A stretch of DNA of 64,000 nucleotides, taken from the NCBI RefSeq assembly GCF_900105125.1, contig NZ_LT629750.1, positions 1,240,001-1,304,000 of the forward strand, in the 5' to 3' direction. This DNA comes from Bradyrhizobium canariense (GTDB lineage Bacteria; Pseudomonadota; Alphaproteobacteria; Rhizobiales; Xanthobacteraceae). This document shows, piece after piece, positions 58,470 through 64,000 of this stretch. The notes beneath the pieces are model-generated. The model ran no database searches and was not told the origin of the DNA. It saw only the letters and a list, made by a program, of their open reading frames with translations. How positions within the stretch are numbered: the stretch's first letter is position 1; each line of letters begins with the position of its first letter. Position numbers and translations under genes: made by a program.

Positions 58470-59168
58470 ATGTCCCTGACCCCTGAAGCGATCGCGACCC
58501 TTTCCCGCGTGTCCACCGCCACCATCACCACGGTTCTCCTCAAAAAGGGCCTGCGGAACGTTTGGATGCGGGGGACGCGTCCGCTGCGGCCCGGACAGCC
58601 CCGGCTGGTTGGACCGGCGTTTACGCTGCGTTTCGTGCCGGCGCGCGAGGATCTGGCCACGCCCGAGTCCTGGTCGTCGCCGATTTCGACCCGCACGGCG
58701 ATCGAAGCCATGCCCGAGGGCTGCATCGCCGTGGTCGACGCCATGGGTGTCACCGACGCCGGCATTTTCGGCGATATCCTGTGCGCCCGCATGGTCAAGC
58801 GCAAGGTTGCGGCACTGATCACCGACGGCGTCGTGCGCGATCTCGAAGGGGTGCTCGGCACCGGTCTGCCGGTTTGGTGTGATGGTTACGCGGCGCCACC
58901 CTCGGTTGCCGGCCTGACATTCGTCGGCTGGGGCGAGCCGATCGGTTGCGGCGGCGTTGCGGTATTTCCCAATGACGTCGTCGTTGCCGACCAGGATGGC
59001 GCGGTGCTGATCCCGCAAGCGTTTCTGGAGCTGGTGCTGGCCGAAGGCGCCGAGCAGGAACGAATGGAAGCCTGGATCGTCGACGAAGTGAACAAGGGCG
59101 CGGCGCTGCCGGGTCTCTATCCTATGAATGCCGAGACCAAAGCGCGCTATGCCGCGTCAAAGAAATAA
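58470..59168 (+). CDS. RraA-family protein
   Basis: 232 residues from MSLTPEAIATLSRVSTATIT. Conserved RraA/HMG-aldolase segments are present: GPAFTLRFVPAREDL, VVDAMGVTDAGIFGDILCAR, VAALITDGVVRDLEGV and GGVAVFPNDVVVADQDGAVL. Members either inhibit RNase E or cleave 4-hydroxy-4-methyl-2-oxoglutarate-type acids; the catalytic D/R pair expected for the aldolase activity is at GDIL and VRD. The aldolase role is more likely in this catabolic setting. Confidence 0.75.
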   Translation: MSLTPEAIATLSRVSTATITTVLLKKGLRNVWMRGTRPLRPGQPRLVGPAFTLRFVPAREDLATPESWSSPISTRTAIEAMPEGCIAVVDAMGVTDAGIFGDILCARMVKRKVAALITDGVVRDLEGVLGTGLPVWCDGYAAPPSVAGLTFVGWGEPIGCGGVAVFPNDVVVADQDGAVLIPQAFLELVLAEGAEQERMEAWIVDEVNKGAALPGLYPMNAETKARYAASKK

Positions 59169-59191
59169 CATCAAGAAGGAGAGGCGACCCC

Positions 59192-59599
59192 ATGGAGATC
59201 CATCTCGCAGGCTCCCGGCCGACACGCCGGGCGCCCAAGGAAAACTTCACCGGCACGGTCTGGCAGGACCCGGTCATCATGACCCCTGCGCCGGCGCATT
59301 TAAACTGCGCGCGTGTCTCGTTCGAGCCGGGCGCCCGCACCGCCTGGCATACGCATCCGCTCGGCCAGACGCTCTATGTGATCTCGGGAATTGGACGGGT
59401 TCAGGCCAAGGGCGGGCCGATCCGCGAAATCCGGCCGGGCGACGTGGTCTGGATTCCGCCAGGCGAGAAGCATTGGCACGGCGCTTCCCCAGCCAATGGC
59501 ATGACCCATATCGCCATGCAGGAGGCGCTGGACGGCGTCTATTCGAGCTGGATGGAGCACGTCACCGACGCCGAATATTCGGAAAACGTCGGAGGATAG
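59192..59599 (+). CDS. Cupin-domain protein
   Basis: 135 residues. A single cupin barrel with metal-binding motif 1 as [18 protein letters not shown] (HxH then Q) and motif 2 as [12 protein letters not shown]. Its start has AAGGAGAGG upstream, and it follows the RraA-family gene by 23 bases, probably in one operon. A small-molecule oxygenase or isomerase role is possible; the reaction is unknown. Confidence 0.8.
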   Translation: MEIHLAGSRPTRRAPKENFTGTVWQDPVIMTPAPAHLNCARVSFEPGARTAWHTHPLGQTLYVISGIGRVQAKGGPIREIRPGDVVWIPPGEKHWHGASPANGMTHIAMQEALDGVYSSWMEHVTDAEYSENVGG

Positions 59600-59624
59600 C
59601 CGCCCAGCAGGCCGTCCACTCCGG

Positions 59625-59984
59625 CTAGATGCGCTGCGCGGTCCATGTGCCGGAGCACATGGTGCCGTGCCAGGTGCCCGATCCGGAGGTGGCGGTGAGG
59701 CGGCCGGAGCCAACGGCCCGTTTTATCCCGTTGACCAGGGTCACGCTGATGATTCCGGCTTCTGCGACCCGGCCTGACGCCGTCATCATGGCGTTGGCCG
59801 ATTCAACTTTGCCGTTATTGATACCGATCGAAACGCTTGATCCGCTGCCGCACGCCGAGTTCGTCGAAGCAATCTGCACGTTCCACTGACCGTCAAAGGT
59901 CGCCGCTGCGGCCGGGGTGGCAGCGGATCCCCCGGCTAGCATCAGGATACGCGTGAAGAGTATTGCTTTGCGAAGATTTGGCAT
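59625..59984 (-). CDS. Exported hypothetical protein
   Basis: 119 residues. A signal peptide (LFTRILMLAGGSAATPAAAA) precedes a beta-rich Ser/Gly/Thr-rich domain (FDGQWNVQIASTNSACGSGS, then ASGRVAEAGIISVTL). Two Cys could form a disulfide. The beta-sandwich-like sequence has no assigned function. It is convergent with the cupin gene. Confidence 0.65.
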   Translation of the reverse strand: MPNLRKAILFTRILMLAGGSAATPAAAATFDGQWNVQIASTNSACGSGSSVSIGINNGKVESANAMMTASGRVAEAGIISVTLVNGIKRAVGSGRLTATSGSGTWHGTMCSGTWTAQRI

Positions 59985-60089
59985 GACGTCCCCCTTTGTT
60001 CTGCGGGGAACAAAGTCTCATGCCGGCATTTGCGGGACTGTGAGGACCATCACACCGGTGGTTGTCGCGTTATTTTGGACGGCTACCGC

Positions 60090-60776
60090 ATGATTCCATG
60101 GCAACAGATCGATACGACGCAGGTGCCCGGCGCAGACGTCGAACTTCGTCTGATGCGCAGAGGGGCCGAGTTCTCGATGATGCTCGGCCAGAATGAATTG
60201 ATGAACAGCCGCCTCAGCGGGTCCGAGGAGGCGCTGGCCACACTCGCCTGCAAAAGAATAGAAGGGATCAAGCGGCCCCACTTGTTGATCGGCGGACTGG
60301 GCATGGGATTTACGCTACGCGCCGCGCTCACCGTGCTGGGAGCCGAGGCGCGCGTTACCGTCGCCGAACTGGTGCCTGCAGTCGTCGCCTGGGCGCGCGG
60401 ACCGATGGCGGAGTTATTCGGCGCCAGCCTGACCGATCCGCGTGCCATCATCCGCGAGGCCGACGTCGCTGACGTGATCAAGTCCTCGCCGTCAACGTTC
60501 GATGCAATCCTGCTCGATGTCGATAACGGCCCGGAAGCCCTGATCCGCAAAGCCAATGACGCCCTCTACGACTTGGAAGGATTGAAGGCGATCCGACGCG
60601 CACTACGACCGGGCGGCGTTCTCGCCATCTGGTCATCCGGGCCGAACGCTTTGTTTTCGAAACGGCTTCGCGCGTCGGATTTTGACGTGAACGAAGTCGG
60701 CGTGCGCGCGACCTCGAAGCGCAGCGGCGCCCATCACGTCATCTGGTTTGCGACAAAATCCGACAGCGCGCGTTAG
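60090..60776 (+). CDS. Spermidine-synthase-like SAM methyltransferase
   Basis: 228 residues from MIPWQQIDTTQVPGADVELR. Rossmann features: PHLLIGGLGMGFTLRAALTV (SAM-binding GxGxG), VTVAELVPAVVAWARGPMAE, FDAILLDVDNGPEALIRKAN and LRPGGVLAIWSS. This arrangement matches spermidine-synthase-like methyltransferases; polyamine specificity cannot be judged. ATG 60090 is preferred over the frame opening at 60030. Confidence 0.75.
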   Translation: MIPWQQIDTTQVPGADVELRLMRRGAEFSMMLGQNELMNSRLSGSEEALATLACKRIEGIKRPHLLIGGLGMGFTLRAALTVLGAEARVTVAELVPAVVAWARGPMAELFGASLTDPRAIIREADVADVIKSSPSTFDAILLDVDNGPEALIRKANDALYDLEGLKAIRRALRPGGVLAIWSSGPNALFSKRLRASDFDVNEVGVRATSKRSGAHHVIWFATKSDSAR

Positions 60777-60814
60777 GCTTGCCTAATCCCTCCTGCGGCT
60801 CGCTCGGTCGGCAC

Positions 60815-61627
60815 CTAATTCAATCGGCTCCAGGTTTGGCCGCCGCAGAACATGCCGCCGAAGGCGCAGCCCTGAACCCGCAGACTGTCCGGCCCCTTCA
60901 GCGCAATCGTTGAATCGTAAGTGCTGCCCGTGTTCGGATCGAGGATGCGCCCGCTCCATTTGGAGTCATTGCCGGGCTTCATGTTGATCAGAACCTGTTC
61001 GCCGTTCTGGTTCGACTTGGTGTCGACGGAATATCCGCAGAGATTGGCGCCGCATTGCTCGATTCGGATCTTGCCCTCTTTCTCCTCGGTGAGCCAAAGG
61101 CCAAGCGGCGAGTTCGCTGACTGAATCGTTGGGGTCGCGGGCGCGGGGGTCTGCTGGCTTTGCATCGGTAATGCCGGGGGAGCCGTTGCAATCACGGGCG
61201 CCGGGGCCGGGCTAGCGGGTTGGGTTGCTTCCTGCTGAACCTGCGGCACGGGCGCACTAGCCGGTGGCGGAGGCGATGCAGAATTATCCGCCGGGGTTAC
61301 ATCGGCCGTGGTGTTCGAAGGCTCAGGCAATACGTTCGTTGGCGGCACGGACGGAGCGGGGGCTGGATCGGTTTGAGCAGGGGCCGGCGCGGGCGCTTGT
61401 GGATCGACCTTAGCCTGCTGCGGCGCTTGTTTGCGCGGATGGTCGTTGTCCTGATCTTTATGGGCGCGCTTTCGCCGTCCCGTGTTGTCGTAGACTCCCG
61501 GAATCGAAACGGTCCCACGGTCCGGATCGATGCGTATGGTGCGGCCGCCATAGTCGAACGTGTACTGAGCCTGCGCGGCGGTGCTCGCGAGCAAAAACGC
61601 GGCTAAAGCGAGAAGCCTTTTCATCAT
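60815..61627 (-). CDS. DUF2147 exported protein
   Basis: 270 residues. A signal peptide (MMKRLLALAAFLLASTAAQA) leads to a short beta segment (YTFDYGGRTIRIDPDRGTVS), a long Pro/Ala/Thr linker, and a C-terminal DUF2147 domain with SPLGLWLTEEKEGKIRIEQC and LCGYSV, then KWSGRILDPNTGSTYDSTIA. Either Met of the MM start fits the GGAG just upstream. Periplasmic, function unknown. A CRP-like palindrome lies upstream (61682-61699). Confidence 0.8.
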   Translation of the reverse strand: MMKRLLALAAFLLASTAAQAQYTFDYGGRTIRIDPDRGTVSIPGVYDNTGRRKRAHKDQDNDHPRKQAPQQAKVDPQAPAPAPAQTDPAPAPSVPPTNVLPEPSNTTADVTPADNSASPPPPASAPVPQVQQEATQPASPAPAPVIATAPPALPMQSQQTPAPATPTIQSANSPLGLWLTEEKEGKIRIEQCGANLCGYSVDTKSNQNGEQVLINMKPGNDSKWSGRILDPNTGSTYDSTIALKGPDSLRVQGCAFGGMFCGGQTWSRLN

Positions 61628-61681
61628 GATCTCCTGAGCAGGGGAACCTCGGTTCGACCTTACACCTCAGAAATTTTCGCT

Positions 61682-61699
61682 AAGTGACCTAGATCACTT
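61682..61699. promoter_or_regulatory. CRP/FNR-type palindrome
   Basis: AAGTGA-CCTAGA-TCACTT: GTGA-N6-TCAC is the core recognised by CRP. It lies 55 bases upstream of the DUF2147 gene and within the intergenic region shared with the downstream end of the phe gene. Regulator identity is unknown. Confidence 0.35.
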
Positions 61700-61815
61700 T
61701 CATAGTATAAGTCTTGAGCTAGCGGCTTTGGTTCAATGCGTATCGCCGGCAGTCTAATTTGAGGGCGCGAGCACCGTCAATTTCTCACGCCGGCCGCGCA
61801 TTCCGCCGTGACGGA

Positions 61816-62592
61816 TTACTCAAACCAGGCGGAATAGATCTTCTTGAAGCTGCCGTCTTCGGTTGCGATATGCAGCCACTCATCGACGAAATCCTTGAGG
61901 GCGACGTCGCGCTGTATCCAATAGGCTTTTTCGGCAAAATCGAACGGCTGGTCCGGATGCACGGCGCACAGCACGCCCGGATGAAGCTTTTGCTGGTATC
62001 GCGTCTCCGACGCGTCCGTCATCATCAGGTCGGCGTCACCCTTGGCGATTTCGTCGAAGATCGTGACGTTGTCATTATAGATTTTGATTTCAGCGTTTTT
62101 GACATGGGCCCGGGCAAATCGTTCGTTGGTGCCACCGGGATTGACGATTACGCGTGTGCCGGGCTTGTCGATCTCGGCAAGGGTTTCGTATTTGCCCTTG
62201 TCGGCACAACGCGCGATCGGCGTCTTGCCTTCCCGCATGACCGGCGTGGAGAACAGTCCTTTTTTCTGACGATCGAGCGTGATCGAAATGCCGCCCATCG
62301 CGATATCGAAATTGTCGGCTTCGAAATCCTTCATCAATTGCGGCCATGCGGTCTGCACATATTCGACCTTGACCCCGATCGCCTTTCCGAGTGCCTCCGC
62401 CATATCGACGTCGAAGCCCCGGTATTTCTGGGTTGCCTTGTCGAGAGAGGTGAAGGGCAAATAATCACCGGTCATGCCGACGCGTAGTGTTCCGCGTTTG
62501 ACGATGTCGTCGAGGCGCGAGGCCTGCTGGGCGTGGGCCGAAGCTGCTAACAGTAAAAATGCAACGGCAATGCAGCGGAGGGAGCGAACCAT
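61816..62592 (-). CDS. Periplasmic cyclohexadienyl-dehydratase-like protein (PheC)
   Basis: 258 residues from MVRSLRCIAVAFLLLAASAH, with a signal peptide. Sequence has the SBP-like fold RVGMTGDYLPFTSLDKATQK, plus features I associate with PheC: GGISITLDRQKKGLFS, NPGGTNERFARAHVK, TIFDEIAKGDADLMMTDASE and HPGVLCAVHPDQPFDFAEKA. PheC decarboxylates and dehydrates prephenate or arogenate in the periplasm. It could alternatively be an amino-acid binding protein of a transporter. Confidence 0.75.
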   Translation of the reverse strand: MVRSLRCIAVAFLLLAASAHAQQASRLDDIVKRGTLRVGMTGDYLPFTSLDKATQKYRGFDVDMAEALGKAIGVKVEYVQTAWPQLMKDFEADNFDIAMGGISITLDRQKKGLFSTPVMREGKTPIARCADKGKYETLAEIDKPGTRVIVNPGGTNERFARAHVKNAEIKIYNDNVTIFDEIAKGDADLMMTDASETRYQQKLHPGVLCAVHPDQPFDFAEKAYWIQRDVALKDFVDEWLHIATEDGSFKKIYSAWFE

Positions 62593-62780
62593 TTGACTTC
62601 TCTCGTGCAACAATAGCCGCTGCGATATCGAACGGCGGATCATATTCGCGGGTAGGATTAAAGCGCCAGTGTAGAGTTTCAACCAAGCCGGACCCTATGG
62701 CAAGGTTTGGCGTAAACGTTCGGATCGGCGGGGAAACACTGCGACACATTGTGATTTTCGAGATACAGAGGATCGAATTC

Positions 62781-63299
62781 GTGACCATCTCCATGTACAA
62801 ATTGTCTGTCGGCGTTTTCACTCAATTTCTGGGCAGTCTGTCCGATCTTCTTGACCATGCGGCGGCGTACGCCGAGGCACGAAAGATTGATCCGTCGATT
62901 TTACTCAACGCGCGGCTCTATCCCAACATGTACAATCTCACGCGCCAGGTCGGCGAGGCCAATCGGCATGCGGTTCTTGCCTGTGCTTTGCTGGCTGGCG
63001 TGAACCCGCCGATATTTTCGGATGGCGAGCCTGATATTCCCGAGCTCAAGAACCGGATCGCGATCGCGCTGGATTTCATCGAGAATCTGCAGCCCGCCGA
63101 GATCAACGGCAGCGCCGAAAGAGAAGTTGTTTTCACGTTTCGGAACGGCGCTCAGCGAAATTTCACCGGCCAGTCGCTGCTGCTTACCTTCAGCGTTCCG
63201 CAATTCTTTTTCCACGTCACCACGGCCTACGATATTCTGCGGCACGCGGGCGTCGACCTCGCCAAGAAGGACTTTCTGGGAACGCCAAGATCCACTTGA
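62781..63299 (+). CDS. DUF1993 family protein
   Basis: 172 residues, starting at GTG 62781 (MTISMYKLSVGVFTQFLGSL) with AGAGGA upstream; an ATG four codons on is an alternative. Family features include LNARLYPNMYNLTRQVGEAN and the late SVPQFFFHVTTAYDILRHAG. Four-helix-bundle (DinB-like) fold is likely. Function unknown. Confidence 0.85.
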   Translation: MTISMYKLSVGVFTQFLGSLSDLLDHAAAYAEARKIDPSILLNARLYPNMYNLTRQVGEANRHAVLACALLAGVNPPIFSDGEPDIPELKNRIAIALDFIENLQPAEINGSAEREVVFTFRNGAQRNFTGQSLLLTFSVPQFFFHVTTAYDILRHAGVDLAKKDFLGTPRST

Positions 63300-63339
63300 C
63301 GAGACCTGCTTGACGAGAACTGCTTGAGAAGCAGGCCGG

Positions 63340-63738
63340 CTAGATCTCGCGATCGTTCTTGTGCGCAGGATTTGCGGCGGCGCTTCTGCCGGTCATCTCG
63401 CTTTTGAGTTGCTGAAACCGCCGCTCCGCTTCGCTCTCGCGGTCGTTGACCAACCTGACTGCGGCATCCCCGGACATCGGTCCGGCCGTAATCGGCAAGG
63501 AGTTTTCGCCGATCGTCTCGTCAACATAATAGTCGCCATTATCCTCACGCCGCACAGTCCATCGGAAACGGATCGCGGCCATGGGACCGGGGCCGACTTT
63601 CGAATAGCCGGCGGCTTCAATCGGCGAAGGAGGGACGGGCCGATGCCCGGCCGCTTCCGGCTCGCGATGCGTCTCCGGGTGGTCGAGAATACTGGCGATC
63701 GCGGCCAGTGCATGATCCGTCGGATCATTTTGACTCAA
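63340..63738 (-). CDS. Hypothetical protein (132 aa)
   Basis: It begins MSQNDPTDHALAAIASILDH. The N-terminal third is polar and Pro-rich, followed by a beta-rich middle (AIRFRWTVRREDNGDYYVDE) and a helical C-terminus (DRESEAERRFQQLKSEMTGR). No family recognised. It is convergent with the DUF1993 gene. Confidence 0.6.
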   Translation of the reverse strand: MSQNDPTDHALAAIASILDHPETHREPEAAGHRPVPPSPIEAAGYSKVGPGPMAAIRFRWTVRREDNGDYYVDETIGENSLPITAGPMSGDAAVRLVNDRESEAERRFQQLKSEMTGRSAAANPAHKNDREI

Positions 63739-63831
63739 AACTTAATCTCCGAAATATGTCTTTGCCGGCAACAAAACGCACCATGGCCGCCAGCGCAATG
63801 TTTTTAGCTTGCGCGCGAATGCGGCCGAGTT

Positions 63832-64000
63832 CTAGGCGCACACCTGCGGCAACTTGTCCTTCCATGGGCGCACTTGCTCGAGCTGCGCTGCCAGACGGAA
63901 CAAGGTGGCTTCGTCGCCAAAGCGCGCCGCGAACATCATGCCCAGCGGCAATCCGGCCGCGTTCCACGCCAGCGGCACCGACATCGCCGGCTGGCCGGAC
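63832..64000 (-). CDS. Amidase, C-terminal fragment (cut by window edge)
   Basis: The frame is open across the right edge and ends at a TAG at 63832. The last 55 residues contain [20 protein letters not shown] and [20 protein letters not shown], which is the characteristic end of amidase-signature enzymes. The catalytic Ser-cisSer-Lys triad lies outside the window. Substrate unknown. Confidence 0.8.
   Translation of the reverse strand, partial: SGQPAMSVPLAWNAAGLPLGMMFAARFGDEATLFRLAAQLEQVRPWKDKLPQVCA

Noticed and set aside
1..64000. CRISPR arrays, rRNA genes, complete insertion sequences
   Set aside because: No regularly spaced repeats, no rRNA-like segment and no transposase were seen; the only tRNA is tRNA-Lys.

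Overview
The window reads as GC-rich chromosomal DNA from a Bradyrhizobium-like alphaproteobacterium (Nitrobacteraceae). The pointers are a cluster matching the Bradyrhizobium cyclic beta-(1,3)(1,6)-glucan genes ndvB/ndvD/ndvC, a phosphatidylcholine synthase, the nitrate/nitrite sensor pair NasS-NasT with an assimilatory nitrite reductase operon, an invasion-associated locus B protein, and palindromic intergenic repeats of a kind I associate with this group. The assignment rests on recognition by eye; no database search was possible.

Layout. 1-9450 is an accessory stretch with about twenty very small genes (36-97 aa): Cys-rich mini-proteins, single-span membrane peptides, a cold-shock protein and several paralogous pairs, with long gene-poor gaps and a few decayed ORFs. 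9451-13946 looks like a 4.5-kb integrated element. It has an intact tRNA-Lys(TTT) at the right end, a 62-nt direct repeat of the tRNA 3' half at the left end, and inside it a serine recombinase plus six small genes. From 14 kb on the DNA is mostly conserved core: beta-glucan synthesis (14.1-19.8 kb), amino-sugar synthesis glmU-glmS (21.5-24.9 kb), a DUF502 protein, recG, a small accessory insert (toxin-antitoxin pair, short DUF3800 protein, palindromic repeats; 28.1-30.2 kb), then sdhE-mfd.

34-48.7 kb holds a mixed set: a PRC-barrel protein, a degenerate GGDEF protein, a degenerate acyl-CoA-synthetase-like protein, a YejA-type solute-binding protein, IalB, HspQ, an AEC transporter, a UbiH-family hydroxylase, phosphatidylcholine synthase, TerC, a quinone oxidoreductase, argD and rimO. 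argD is preceded by a 29-codon ORF with ten arginine codons followed by a 12-bp hairpin, the layout of an arginine attenuator.

48.9-55.4 kb is the nitrite assimilation block: nasT-nasS, then a likely sigma-54 promoter and structured leader, a FocA/NirC-type transporter, NirA, and a reductase partner that has a four-Cys Fe-S domain in place of a flavodoxin domain. 55.6-58.2 kb is pxpBCA (5-oxoproline hydrolysis), followed by an RraA-family protein and a cupin. The right end carries secreted proteins, a periplasmic cyclohexadienyl-dehydratase-like protein, DUF1993, and the C-terminal piece of an amidase cut by the window edge.
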